From the NCBI GenBank assembly GCA_025345505.1, contig JANVCC010000021.1:25395420-25459419 (forward strand): 64,000 bases of DNA, read 5' to 3'. This document shows, in pieces, positions 1 through 12,561 of this stretch. The notes under the pieces are model-generated. The model was given only the letters and a program-made list of their open reading frames with translations. It did not search any database and was not told the DNA's origin. How positions within the stretch are numbered: position 1 is the stretch's first letter; each line of letters begins with the position of its first letter. Made by a program: the position numbers and the translations under genes. This DNA is from Todiramphus chloris collaris. Taxonomy: Eukaryota > Chordata > Aves > Coraciiformes > Alcedinidae.

Positions 1-1324
1 TATACAATGTTGTAAACAAAAGCTTTCCAGAATACCTGAAACTTGTGTTCTGCATTCTCTGTAAGGTCTCTGCCTTTACTCAGTTAAACACTGAGGCTTA
101 CACCTAGGCTAAGTTTGCTGAGATCCAGCAGACAGAGCCATGGCACCTGTGTCACCAAGAGACCACAGATTGTTTAGCAAGACAAGGACTGACTAAAACT
201 AATTCTTTCAAATTTCACTGATCTCAAGTTAAAATATAGATGACTCAAATAAAAATATCAGGGTAGCGCACATCATTTTATGGTTTAGTAGACAGAGTAC
301 TTAGAGTAAGGCACATATTGGGACCTACTAAGCCTGAGGGCATTTGTACCTACATCCATCCTAACATAAAGAAGTGCCTTTGTTCCTAGTGTATTCAGCT
401 GTGTCAGTGATAGCCTTCCCCCAACTGAACCTGAGGTTCTGTGAAGACAGGAAACAAGCTCATGCACAGAATTCCAGACTTACACTTAAAGTTTCCAATG
501 GGAAGAAACATTGTTAATGATTTGTGTGGTTTTTTTATCTATTATAAATTACAAAAAAGTGCATCCTTTCAAAAGTCCATCTCCTTTAGCATTTTAAGTC
601 CTTGCTTCAAAACCAGGACTTGGGTGAAGGTGGAGTTATTAGAATTATTCTTCTATGAGATAATTAAAAGCTAGTCCTTTGTAGGGAAAAAAAAAAAAAA
701 GACTGGTGTTGTTCTTCTATTTATACTCCAGTTGCTCTTCAGAAATGGGACATTTACTTGGAATTTGCTAAGATGAGGAACAGCACATTGATGGTGCTTT
801 TTAATGGAAGATTTTGAAGTAAGATCTTAGTATTTAAATCACTTCATGCCTTTATTATCAGGAAGTTCTAGAGTCACAGCTGAGTTGGATATTGTTATCC
901 ACTGCAATCTGAACTTTTTTCTACATTCATATGTCATTTTCAGATCCTGTGAATTAGTAATTATAGACTGTTTTGGCCAAAGCACTAAAATCCCTGAAGA
1001 TTATTGTGATGACTCTCATTTTGGTGTCTGACTGAAGTTGAGGAGCCTTCATGTAGTACTACATAACAAATCGGAGTTTTCTGAAACAGAATAGTGCAAG
1101 TATGTGGCTGTTCAGGACAGGTCATTAAGAGTGTTTTACATGACAATAAGACCTGTGTTCAGGCTTCACATCTCGGTGTTTATAGCCTGGAGTATCCTCT
1201 GGAGAGACAGGTTTTATTATTTCAAATATATTTTTTTTACACATTTAATTTTATTAACAAAACATTATCTTCACAATGGATAGAAAATGTAATTTATAGT
1301 CAAAGAATGCTTGATCTTGATAGG
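1..1324. other. AT-rich non-coding DNA, no gene seen
   Basis: I see no coding region, RNA gene or recognisable repeat here. The short open frames are of chance length and begin without supporting context. A run of 14 A residues lies at 687-700. The stretch ends where the reverse-strand LTR begins. Confidence 0.6.
687..700. repeat. poly(A) run
   Basis: Fourteen consecutive A residues, followed by GACTGG. There is no upstream AATAAA signal and no copied gene body beside it, so it is probably simple low-complexity sequence. Confidence 0.8.
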
Positions 1325-1909
1325 TGTGGTTTAATCCTGTTTGGCAGCTGAGCCCCAGACAACTGCTTGCTCACTCCCTCACAGCAGGATGGGGAAGAGT
1401 TGGAAGAGTAAAAATGAGGAAATTTAGAAGTTGGAATTTGGATAGTTTAAAAGGTAAAGCAAAATCTGTGCATGCAAGCAAAGGAAGATAAGGAATTAAT
1501 TCATTTCTTCCCATTGACAGGAAGGTGTTCAGCCATGTCCAGGAAAGTAGGCCTTCATCACACATAACAGTTGCTTGGGAAGACAAATGACATAATTTTG
1601 AACATCTCCCTTTCCTCTGTTTCCCCACCAGCTTTCATTGCTGTGTGTAATGTCAAATGGTATAGAATATCCTTTTGTCTATTGAGTTCACTTGTCATAG
1701 CTGTGTCCCCTCCTAGCTTCTTGTGAACCCCCAGCCTATTCACTGGTAGAGTGGTGTGAAAGGCAGAAAAGTCCTTGACACTGTTTAAGTGATGCTCAGC
1801 AATAGATAAAATATCCCTGTGTTATCAACACCGTTTTCGTCATAAAACCAAAACATAGCACCTTGTGCAAGCTGCTATGAAAAAGATTATCCCAGCCAAA
1901 ACCATTACA
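1325..1909 (-). mobile_element. Solo LTR of an avian endogenous retrovirus, reverse strand
   Basis: Read on the reverse strand this is a long terminal repeat of a widespread avian ERV family. Its 5' edge (around 1909 here) reads TGTAATGGTTTTGGCTGGGA, a diverged form of the usual TGTCCTGGTTT...GGCTGGGAT start. Its 3' edge (around 1325) has the family's AACCACA-type end. Inside, the order of blocks matches what I know of the family: the 'spliced-looking' stretch with the GTTCAGCCATGTCCAGGAAA block, the TGGTATAGAATATCC block, and a conserved tract around 1690-1790. Many CpG sites have become TG/CA, so it is old. No gag, pol or env sequence lies on either side, so it is a solo LTR left by LTR-LTR recombination. 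Target-site duplications are not clear. Family recognition is from memory; the edges may be off by a few bases. Confidence 0.82.
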
Positions 1910-2411
1910 TTAGAGAAGAGAATGGTCCTTCAGGACTTCAGGACTCTCAATTTGGTAGATGTGGTGCGGTGGTAGCCAGGCAGTATACCATGGTGCTACG
2001 AATAAATCCTAGATGTCTTAAATCTCTTTACAGTCTCAGTATTGGTAGCAGGTTGGTAGCAAGTATTTTTTATCAGAAACAATGATCTATATTTAATTTA
2101 CTAGTAAAATAAATTACTAGTACCTTTAAATTACATCAAATTTTGCTAAATATTATACTAATAAAAAAAAAAGGAAAATTACAAAATCATAATCTGTGTT
2201 GTTTAAAAGAGCCCTATAGATATGCCTTCATCTGCACATGAGTAAAAATGTAGAAGATAACTTTTTTCTGTGTAATTTATACACTGCACAAATGTGTGAA
2301 AATTTTCTGTTGTAATAATTTATATTTTTTCCATGTAATTGAATTCAACATATTTTCAAACTTATTTTTAAGAAGAAGAGATGGAAAAAGCTTCTGACTT
2401 TGTTATGAAAG

Positions 2412-2424
2412 GATATATATATAT
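2412..2424. repeat. (TA)n microsatellite
   Basis: Short run of alternating T and A after GG, in a locally TATA-rich stretch. Too short to be more than a simple repeat. Confidence 0.7.
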
Positions 2425-3449
2425 TTATGTCTGTATACATGCACCCTTACACAGTTCTCCAACAACTGGCTATTATCCACTGAATTCAATGGAGTATATT
2501 TATGTATGTGCACATGCATATATGTGGAAATATACATACATAATTATGTATTCCCATTATGTTAAATACGAAGATTCTGTCACAGTTTATTTTTTTGTGT
2601 GTACAGAGAAGTTACTGGAAAGTATAATCACTTTCAGCTTCATCCTTTCTTTATTTCCTTCTTGAGGAAATGAAGCTGATGCTTCCAAGATTTAAAATAT
2701 TGGGAGGTTCTTTATTTTCTCTCTGTTAAAAGTTTGAAGATACAATCAGTCTATAGTTTCAGGAGGTTTGCAGATGTTCACTTAAAGGCATTATTAATAA
2801 AAGAAGCAGACATTCTCTGGCAAATGGCTTAAGTAGCTGTGACCCTCTGTTCGTTCCTCAGAAAGCTAATGTACTAGACAATGATGTGAATAAGACCTGT
2901 TATGAAAAGATTGTTACGCTTCTCTGCAAAAGGAGGTTACTGCAGTTAATATGCTGTGCATCTGCAATGTGAAACAAAGCAAAATATTTTTCCTGTAAGG
3001 CTATATCCTATATAGAACTCAAGAACTGCAATCCCCAAGGCTTTCTTCACACCATGCAAGAAAAGGTAATAGGTATCTCACAGGGTCAATCATTCCACAG
3101 GTGAAGGAGAAAATGTCATTTTATTTTAGGCAAGGTGGGCCTGTGGTAGGTAGGTAGTATTGGCATTAGTGTTTTTTATAGGTGGTATAATCTTTACTGT
3201 GACAAACAAGATAGCAGGGAAGGGGAAGGAAACAGGTTCTTCTAGAAGCAACATTATGTTGCAAAATGGAAATATCCATATAAAATGTAGATACATAATC
3301 TAAGATGACTAGTTTTGGTTCCTTTTATCAGTGGAGAATGAACTGGCATTTATGGATGCAGTCATCTGGAAGAGGATGCTTACATTCCATCATTGGTGTT
3401 GGGAAATAAAGGTACCAATTTATCTTTACTGACTGAAGAAGGTGGAAGT

Positions 3450-3640
3450 TGGCTACTCAGATATAGGCATTGGCAGTCTAGGCATCTGGGGCCTGATCTG
3501 GTTAGCTAAACATAGACATCTGCTGCAATCTGAGAGGTTGCAGTTGGTTTGAGACATTTGTGTGAGGATGGCAGATATAACACAGGATTCATATGAGATC
3601 CAGGACTTTCTGAAGTGGCAGCTTGAAGCCAGGCTGAGTG
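3450..3640. repeat. Possible decayed interspersed repeat (copy A)
   Basis: This stretch shares a run of matching words with 7440-7570: ACATCTGC, GCAGATATAA followed by ACAGG, and TCTGAAGTGG followed by an AGCT block, in the same order and orientation. Over about 60 bases the match looks near 70 percent by eye. That suggests two old copies of one repeat family that I cannot name. No coding frame is evident. A pairwise alignment is needed to prove it. Confidence 0.35.
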
Positions 3641-6600
3641 GCAAAGGAGTACTAAATTATTTTAAACACCTATTACTAGATAAATTCATCAAGTCCCTGA
3701 AGTTATGTGATATTAATACCACCCTCCCTGGTTGTTAAACATTGATTTAGATAGAACATACATTCCAATGGGATCTAAAACTTTTCAATGTTGCATGTGT
3801 TTCACCACTATCATGGCCAGAGAATGTGTTGCTATGAAACAGATATTAATTTGCACACTTAGTAATGAGCTTTGGTAATCCTTAATACACATTAACCAAC
3901 CACTCTGTGATTGTTCATCCATACTAAAAGTACATTTCCTCATTATGTGTTTACATTAGAGAGTTCTTATGACATTCTGTTTTCTATTGCTACCCCATGA
4001 ACACTCAGCTTACAGGTAATAAAACAAATAAATTAATTTTGCATTTTGAGAGCTAGAATTTCAGCTGGCTTACATAAATGTAATTTCACCAGAGTTAATG
4101 GAGTTTTCAAAGTTTACACCAATTGAGACTTGACACAGAATGAGGTTATGCAATACATCTGACCAGTACAGCTTGATACTTTTGGTATGAGTTCTTAATT
4201 CGGTCAAGTGAGCACAGTGAAAGTCAGACTTTCCAATACTAATGAGGTTTTTATTTTCTTTGGACTGTAGTCACAGAATGACTTACGAGGTTTAGTGTTC
4301 TACACCTGTCTGTCTTCTTGTTGGGCTCCTGATGAGTGCTAAGATCCCACAGTCAAGCTTTCCCACAAGAATTGCTTAACTCATGGCTTCTGGCTGGATG
4401 CTCAGGCTTTCCTCTAAGTTCTCCAGCTCTCTGGCTGGCCTCCCACACTACTGGGTTGTTTTGGCCATGTGCCTTCTGTGTTTTCTCTGTTTCACCTCTG
4501 TTCTCTGCTGCATGGTGATCTTTTCTCTAACTGCTTAGTGATCAGGAGACCTATTTCTAAAACTTCCTCCTAATTCTATTTCCTAAACTGATGAATGAGT
4601 ATAATCACTTATTTCAGCTCCTTCTCAGCATGTCCCTTGACAGGGAGCAGCCAAAGGGAGAAGTGAACATACTGAGAGACACATTATTCTCAGCTGGCCT
4701 AATGCTAAACTGTGGCAGCAGCGATATTTGCTCCTAGTCTTCCTGGGCTTTGAAAAGTTTGAGGACAAAGTAGGATAACTGACAGAAATCTGACAGAGAT
4801 AGAAGTGAAATAAAAACAGACTTATCTGAAGAGACTTGTACATAGAAAAACAACATAGTGTCTATCAACATATAGAATAATAACAGCAAGCTAAAGATGA
4901 ATCCATCTTAAAATTTAAGAAAAATATCTGAAGAAATGCATTATTTTTAATATTTTCCTTTGTTGGGATATACACTACTTTAAATCTAAAACTAGTTTAA
5001 ATCTAGACCAGGTAGAAATATGGAAACTAATTTAGATCTCACAAACTTTGTTGGAACCAGGGATAAATTCATTAAGTCAGTTTAAAAGTAGCAGTATAAA
5101 AATGGAGTGAAAAAGTAGTACAAAGTAGACCAAAAGTTTTGATAAAGATGCGTGATTCTTTAGTGCTAGACGTAGGTGTTGTCTTTCACAGCTTTCCTGC
5201 AGAACACAAAGTGAGTGTACGTCAGCTACCAAATTAGGGATCTCCACTCATTTGTGAGGACATGTTCTTGTTTGATAATGACTCCAGAAAGCGATTAGCT
5301 AGAATTTTGTGATATATCCATAATTCTCCTACAGTTGACTGTTTATCAGAAAGAAGAAAGGCCAGAGAAAAGCAGGAAAATATTTACTAAATGGATCAAA
5401 GAGCATGAGGAATGAAGGAAACATTTGAAATAGGAACATGCTAGAATGAACATGCAGAAGTAAAAAGGGTTCACAACTGGACACGCAGTCATTCAAGACA
5501 CATATAATTAACAACTATGAGAAAAATGAGGAGGTGTTCATTAGCAGAAACTTACAACTAAAGCTTTCATACTGCATTTGCTCAATATTTTAAATTCCCC
5601 ACAGGGATAATTTTGATGCCTTTTGTTCAGTGGATTAGAGTACTCACACAGACCAAAATATCACAAAAGGGGGTTTCTAGATATGATTAATACAAAATAT
5701 CTTCATGACAGGAAAGGGTAACATGCTCCCCATAACTTCTATGATTTTAGAGTTCATGCTGGATCCAATAACTATTGTTCTAAGCTTGATGACAATTTCT
5801 AATAGATAGTAAAACTCAAATACATGTATATATTGTTGGTACAGAAGGACAGATTGAATTCATCATCATTAATGTTTTTAGTCTAGATGTTTTGAGCCTG
5901 TGACAAAGAAACATATATATGTGATTTCATTTTTTAATTTATAAAATCCAGCTTGATGACCAACTTCTACATCTCTGATGTATAAAGCTTCAGGTGACAT
6001 CCATGTTTAATTCTTACTTCATTCACTAGGGGGTTCCCTTTCCCTCCTATTATATAGAAGATCCTAAATAGTTTAACATATATATTTATGCTATCAGGAA
6101 AAAAATTTCAAGTGTGGTTTTGGTTTGCTGTTTTAGGTAGAGGAATTTTTTCAGCACATTAAGATTTCTCTATATGAAGGTTTGAGAATACACCTGTCTA
6201 CAATAGAAAGATATGTAATATTATCCTGTATTTTGAATCTGTTCATTTACAGATATATATATGTTTCAAAATTATTGAGATATACGTGAATATTTACTAG
6301 AATAAATCATAGTTGTATATATTTATTTATGGAATTTTATTTTTTTTTCCAAAAAAAACCCAAACCAACAAACAAAAACATAAAGGCACTATTATAGAGT
6401 TATAATAAAGTTATAATAAAGTAAAATGCATAGAGATAAATATGACAAAGCAAATAAGATTGTTTTCATATTTGTTTTTTTGGGGCTTTTAAAATATATT
6501 TCTATGGATCAAAACCAAGTGAATGTAAATTTTAAAAGACTGTGTCATTGTGTTTCCTTTTTCAAATATGAAAAACCTAATCCATCAAATTATATATTCT

Positions 6601-7274
6601 ATGATATTATATTTATTTTTATTTATTATATAATACAGTTGGGATTTTGTTTGTTTTGTTGTTTGGGTAAAAACATCATCAGGGCTCTGAGATGCCTGTT
6701 AAGGCTGAGACTAACTTGTGTTCAGTGATTGACTTTACCTTCTCAGAACTTTCTGTCTTACATTCAGAACAAATCTGGAAGTAAAGGGAATGCTTTTGAA
6801 AAGGATGGGAGTAAAACTCAAAAAGTATACTACTTTTGTCCAGTAACTTACAATCTTCTAATAATAACAATAGCAAGCTTGATTCAAATCTTCCGTTGAA
6901 TCAAAACTCCTGAAATATTAATGCATTAATTATAGTAGGAAAATAGGTTGTAGTGTAATGATCTTTTAATTTAAAGCCACTCTTCTTTCTAGTAGTTTCA
7001 GCCTGCCTCTTTTTCCATGCACCCAAGTGTAGGGTAATCTAAGTAGGGCTCAATGACAGACTGAAGGCATGTATTAAGATAGCTATGTATAAATATCAAC
7101 TTAATAGACACATAGCTAATACAGTAGATGACGCAGACAGCTTTTCAGTTGACAAAAACTTGATGGTTTTGTTATGGTGAGCTAAATATTTCTTCCAGAC
7201 TCCAGTAGCTTCCTTAATTAGACTTCCACTTTGACCTTAGCCAGATCTAGATAGACACCCCAAATTACACAGGC

Positions 7275-7345
7275 ACATAGAATCATAGAATCATTAAGGC
7301 TGGAAAAGACCTCTAAGACCTGTATCTCCAGTCAGGACCTGAACC
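7275..7345 (-). mobile_element. CR1 LINE, 3' tail only, reverse strand
   Basis: The forward strand reads AGAATCATAGAATCATTAAG followed by GGCTGGAAAAGACCTCTAAGA. This is the reverse complement of the CR1 3' end: tandem 8-mers of the ATTCTATG type preceded by the conserved AGGTCTTTTCCAGCC block. Only about 70 bases remain, so this is a strongly 5'-truncated insertion, the usual outcome of CR1 target-primed reverse transcription. No coding sequence is left. Confidence 0.9.
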
Positions 7346-7439
7346 ATTTTCCTAAAGTGTTTAAAGATAAAATATTGTTTTTTTCTAATTTCAGATAGGA
7401 AACAACATTATGGACTTAATTCAGTTACTCACATATAAA

Positions 7440-7570
7440 AACTTCAGTGCCACCTAGAAAGATCTAGGTAGCCAAGACATCTGCACAGATCTTGCAGATA
7501 TAATACAGGGCCTTCAATCAGACCCATGTCCCTCTGAAGTGGAAGCTGGACCCCATACCCTAAGGCATGT
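7440..7570. repeat. Possible decayed interspersed repeat (copy B)
   Basis: Shares ordered sequence words with 3450-3640 (ACATCTGC, GCAGATATAA, ACAGG, TCTGAAGTGG, AAGCT). It starts about 100 bases past the CR1 tail. Family unknown and no coding content seen. The resemblance is visual and could be weakened by a proper alignment. Confidence 0.35.
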
Positions 7571-9484
7571 CAAAAATCACTAGTCGTCTAAGTGTAAGAA
7601 ACAGATTAAAGCCCCGAGTTTCTTGAAAGTTAAGAGAAAGAATAAGAAAAAATATTTATTGCTATGAAACAAGGAGTATCTGCATTTATACTTACCTACC
7701 GGGATGTGATACAGCGTGCTCTGCAATGAAAGTGTCTTTCATGCATCCTCTGCAGGAATACATAAATCCTGACATTCAGAGAATACAAAAATGTCCCTTT
7801 GTATACAAACCATGATGCACTGTGAGAAGTTTGCTACCCAAAAAAGTCTTCATCCTAATAAAGGCTATAGAAAAGCTTTCTCCAGACCTGGGAACTGATA
7901 AGCATGCCTAGGTACTGCAGTGTCATAGCCAAAATAATTCTGATGACATCATAAGACATAGCTTCTCTTTATTGTTTTTATAATTATGTGACAAATGAAA
8001 TCACAAAGTATTCAAGTAAAAAAAGTTTTCTCCAGCTTGCATGGCACATAGCTACAGCTGTGCATAGCAATTGTATCTGCATTTGCAGACTAAAAACAGA
8101 CAGTGCAACCCAATGTAGCTTTCCATTATTGCTAACTCCGATTAACTTACTTTTTCAATTACAATTACTCCAACTAAACTAACATAGTAATTTGCTAAGC
8201 TAATGCCAGACACTTGTGCTTGTCAGTTCTTCCTTACCATTTAAAAAATCTTTGCTGGTTCCTTTTCTTTCTAACTGCTTAATTTTACCTCCAATCTTAC
8301 TACTTTAAATGTTTGTTCACATGATTGTCATCACTACATATATTGCAATTTAACAAGTTACCATTTGTCAATCGATCATCTTAGTCATGATTTGTAACCT
8401 TCAAAATGGCTAATGTGCTTAGCACCACTTTAAAAAAGGTATTTTATTTCACTTGCGGAGGCATGACAAGTTAGAGGAAGGAAAGTACACATATGCTAAT
8501 TACCTTGGCTCAATTCACAACAGATAATTTGATAAGCAGCAGTAACTTGATCAGATGAAATAGTCTGAACATATATTGAAAACCTGTAGACATATACACA
8601 AATATCTCTGGGAGTGTTGTTTGTGAAATAAATGTTCACGGATGAACATTTGGTCCCTTTCCTCAAGGTTATTATCACTAGAGCAGAGCCACTTAAATGT
8701 GTGTTGTCCATATTACTCTTTTGCCTCAGCATGAAGTCAAAGGACTTTATTTAAACAAGTATCTACATCATCAGATTTTCTAGTGGGTTTTGGTGATGCT
8801 TTATTTAGAAGAACTAAGAAAACTAGCTTTAGAAAGTCTATGTAGCACTGGTGAAGAGTAAGTCATATGGAGCAGCATGTTTTCTAAAAAAATAAGAACC
8901 ATATGCAAGTAATTTGCTGAAGCAAGAATAAAGAAAAGACAAGGTATGAACTGATCATGACATCATCTGCAAAGTGTGATTCTCTGCATATGTTAGTATT
9001 TCACCATTGGCAAAATAACTTCTCAGAGATTTTAATATTTGTCTGAAAGTAGTCATCAAAGTCTGAACAATCATATTTGACATGTTAGACAACAGAATGG
9101 CACAGTAAGAGATATCTTATTTTTTTTATTTGCTGCTATAAACAGGCTTATGTAAAATTTCAGGCATTACCTAAGAAGTCAGAATTAAGATCATCAGCCT
9201 ACTGAGGGTCCTGAATCTACATGTATGCCAGGTTTACATTGTGAGTATACATTTTTATTTTGTTTGTGTGTTTTGTTGTGCAGTGTATATCAACATTAAT
9301 TGATCAACTGATACCCATGTATATTAATCACGTATATTTTCATATGTGTGGAATTCACTGTATTAGTGGATATATGTCATTTTCCTTCTCCCATTCAACA
9401 AAAATCAACTTGACATTTACCAAACAAAATACCATTAAAACCACAACACTTGAAGGAGTGCAGTCACATTAAAATTGTATATTT

Positions 9485-9500
9485 ACACACGCACACACAC
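9485..9500. repeat. (CA)n microsatellite
   Basis: ACACACGCACACACAC: a short, slightly interrupted CA dinucleotide tract. Confidence 0.8.
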
Positions 9501-10873
9501 AATTTGTTGGTTTAATTACAAATTTAATTAAGATTTATTAAATAAAAAACATTTTTTTGCAATGTACATGGAGATAAATTCTTCTGAACAGAATGAAAGA
9601 ATTGGGAAAAAAGGCATATTATTTCATTCCATTACGATCTCTATTATAAAACATATCTATCAGGATTTAATAATTTTTCAATGTTTTAATATGTTTTCAA
9701 TGTTCTTCAATGTGTGAAAGTGAAGAAAGTTTTGAACTATATGTTTTGTTACACCAAAATTTATGTAGGTATACTTAAAGAACACGTCCTGCTTTTCTAA
9801 CTGTAAAAGTCTTTATACTTTCAATACTACAGATACAAAGACTGAAGTGCCCTGAATTAATCCATTTGGAAGTCATATTGTTTGTGATCATGACCAGTTT
9901 AACAGAAGAGTGACTGAAAATTATTAGAGTGCTTCACATATTTTCAAAGTGCTTTAGCTTAGAAGCAATAAAGTTAGCCAAGATGCACCGTACAACACAT
10001 TTATAAAAGACAGGTTTTACAAGGCAGCATAAACTTAACCTGTGATGTCTGTTATGTGTTCATGTGTTTGACTGTCAGTGTGTGCCCACCCTTTATTTGA
10101 CAAACACCTGTAACACTTTTAGTATACATTACAATTGGTTTCTATCTGTTCTTCTGGAGCAAGTGAACAAGTACTGACTTCAATGGGTCTGTGTTGATTT
10201 ATGTTTCCAGAAGACTTATCCTACTGTGTGGAAATACATTTTATTACAACAAATTGTTTTAACACTTCATTTGGCCACAAGAATCCTTCACTGTTCATGG
10301 TAAATACTTTTCCTTACTGATGTCTCTTCCTCAATTTTAATCAAACACCCTACACTTCAGTCTACATCAGGCATCTATGGTAATTGAAGAGGTGTGCAAG
10401 AGATTATATTACATTCAATTATCTCATTTAAAATTTTCTCAATTCCTTAGCCTTAAGAAGAACTTTATATATAACTGCAACATTAAACACCATAGCACAC
10501 CACTGTTAATATCTCATCTTAGACAAAAATGATTCCATCTAACTTTTTCCAAATTTTTGTGAATCACATAGAGTTTTACTTAAGCAAATACGCAGTCACA
10601 CAATATCATTTTATTTGAGCACTGCAGCAGACCTTAAACACTTCCAAAAGCTTTGCAAGTCACTATTCAAAAATGTTAGGCCTGTGTAAACAATGTCTCA
10701 CAAGCCCTCTAAGCCCTACATCAAAGTATCTATACAATACAGAGATATTTTATAGAACTAAGGGAAAAGGCATATCTGGGAATTATTTACAGGGAAGAAA
10801 GAGTATCTTCCTGTGCTCCACTGTGAGGTCTTTCAGTGAGTTCTGTGCATTGACCCAGCAGGTCTCTCCTTAC

Positions 10874-11013
10874 CATCTTCTGTCAAAGCCACGATTTTTC
10901 CTTCCACAGCAATGCTCATGTATACACGTCCTCACAAAGTCAATAGCATGCTGTTTTAGCCCAGGGCCACACTGGAAGTGCTCACAGTACAAACGCAGCT
11001 CAATGCAGATCAC
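10874..11013 (-). CDS. Unidentified exon-like block, reverse strand
   Basis: On the reverse strand a 140-base block is open in one frame. It is preceded by an AG (11015-11014) and followed by a good donor, ATG|GTAAGG. The predicted peptide of 46 residues begins VICIELRLYCEHFQCGPGLK and is cysteine- and histidine-rich (six Cys; a C-x4-C pair near the start and HCC near residue 35). If read through rather than spliced it stops two codons later (TGG TAA). The block holds several CpG dinucleotides, which are scarce elsewhere in the window, a mild sign of constraint or higher GC. I do not recognise the protein. Points against it: the acceptor has a poor pyrimidine tract, no partner exons are visible in the window, and the opposite strand is also open here, as GC-richer DNA often is. 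It may be chance or a non-coding conserved element. Confidence 0.22.
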
Positions 11014-12561
11014 CTATCACAATACACTTACCAAACTAGTCAGACACAAAGGAGTTCGTGTTAGGCAAGAAACCATTATAAGTGGAAAATATTTACACCA
11101 ATAACTCTCATTTAACAACAGAGTAGTGAATCAGGGTAGCTAGGTCTGTTTCTTTACAAGGAAAAAAAATCAATATAGATCCATTTTCCATTTTTTTTTT
11201 TTATTCATACTGTTTCATATTACTTATAAGGTAATAGGAGGAGGACTTTGCTCTTACACTGCATTCTTCTGAAAATGAATGCTTATCTGTGCTGAAATTC
11301 CCAATTACAGGTGTAATCAGATTCTGTTGTAGAAACATATTTTTCAGAAGCTTAAGGAAAGCTTGTTTCAAACAGTCCAGTTAGCTCTTAGTACTCTATT
11401 GAATCTCAGGAGTCAGAAATTTTACTGCCATGTAATTTTTCCAAAATTTCTAAAGCAGGCAATAGTAAAGGCACAGGTAAAAACTATCATGAGAACAGGT
11501 ACAAAGCAAATCAGAAAACACATAAAGCTACACCAGTAACCCTTTTAATTATTTGAAAATTAAAGAACATGGTAAATATATTTATCTAAAGGTCAATACA
11601 AAAGAAAAGCATGAAAACTGAAGGATGAAACGAGAAAAGAACTAAGACCAAAAGTAAGCTACAAACAAGTGACTTATTAAAAAAATGGCTCATAGAATAT
11701 TTTGACAACTTGATTCATTGTCAGTAAGTGATAGCTGATGAAATCCATCCTCTGGCACTACTGAATACACTAAACTCAATCTCTAGAATATTAGTGGGTT
11801 TTTTGATCATTATGTTTAAAAGAACATAGGAAATGAAATTTAAATGGAAAAGAAAATAAAAAGTAAACAAATTCAGACCAATTCTGGAATCCACAGAAAC
11901 CAATGGAATGTCTAAGTGAACAGTTACTTTTCTAACACTTCAGTAAGAATAAGGTGATCAGAAATAGAAACCATGGACACTAAGCAACAGCCGTGTCTAA
12001 TGTGTGTTCATTTTCTTTCTGGATGTTGTACCAGCTCTATTGTACACAGGTGATTCGGTAGACCTGGTATATCTAACAAAACGTTATTTAGGAGTCCATA
12101 CCATAAGAAATAATGATGGATTTGCACCTATCTCAAAAATACCTGAGTAAGTTATTAACAGTCAAATTGTAAATATGTATCAAGGAAGTTCCTAGAGATA
12201 CTATTCAGAGTTCTGTTATGTGATGTTTTTATTAACAGAAAGAGCACGACTATAGAAGTAGTTGTAATAAGTTTCAAAGCAAGATGAATTCATAATGACC
12301 TTGATCAACAAGTAAGTGCACACACTTTCAGAGGAATTTCAGGGTCTTTTAATTCTTTCTTTTTAAAATGATATTCATAGAGTATCTCTGGTAAGAAGTT
12401 GTGCTATGTTATTGTAGGTCTGTGACATAATGACTGTTTTGTTTGATAGGTTTTTTGTCTCTGATTAGAAGAGTAGGGAGAAAGGAACAGAGAGTTGAAA
12501 TTAATCCAAGTTAATTAAGAACTGCACTTCTTAATGCATGGGGGTGCACTAAGGAAAGTCT
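11014..12561. other. AT-rich non-coding DNA, no gene seen
   Basis: A poly(T) run lies at 11191-11202. The remainder is AT-rich and unique-looking, with no coding frame or repeat that I can support. Confidence 0.55.

Larger units (their letters stand above)
1910..7274. other. AT-rich non-coding DNA with minor low-complexity tracts
   Basis: No gene is supported. The stretch holds a short (TA)n tract at 2412-2424, scattered TATATA motifs around 2500-2550, a possible decayed interspersed repeat at 3450-3640 (separate entry), and a small tandem duplication of GTTATAATAAA near 6400-6420. All open frames are short and show no recognisable domain. Confidence 0.55.
7346..10873. other. AT-rich non-coding DNA, no gene seen
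   Basis: No coding region is supported. It contains the possible repeat copy at 7440-7570 and a (CA)n-like tract at 9485-9500. The remaining sequence is unique-looking and AT-rich. Confidence 0.55.

Noticed and set aside
10673-11104. 143-codon forward open frame
   Set aside because: No recognisable domain; it overlaps the reverse-strand exon-like block and is open on both strands, as expected from locally higher GC.
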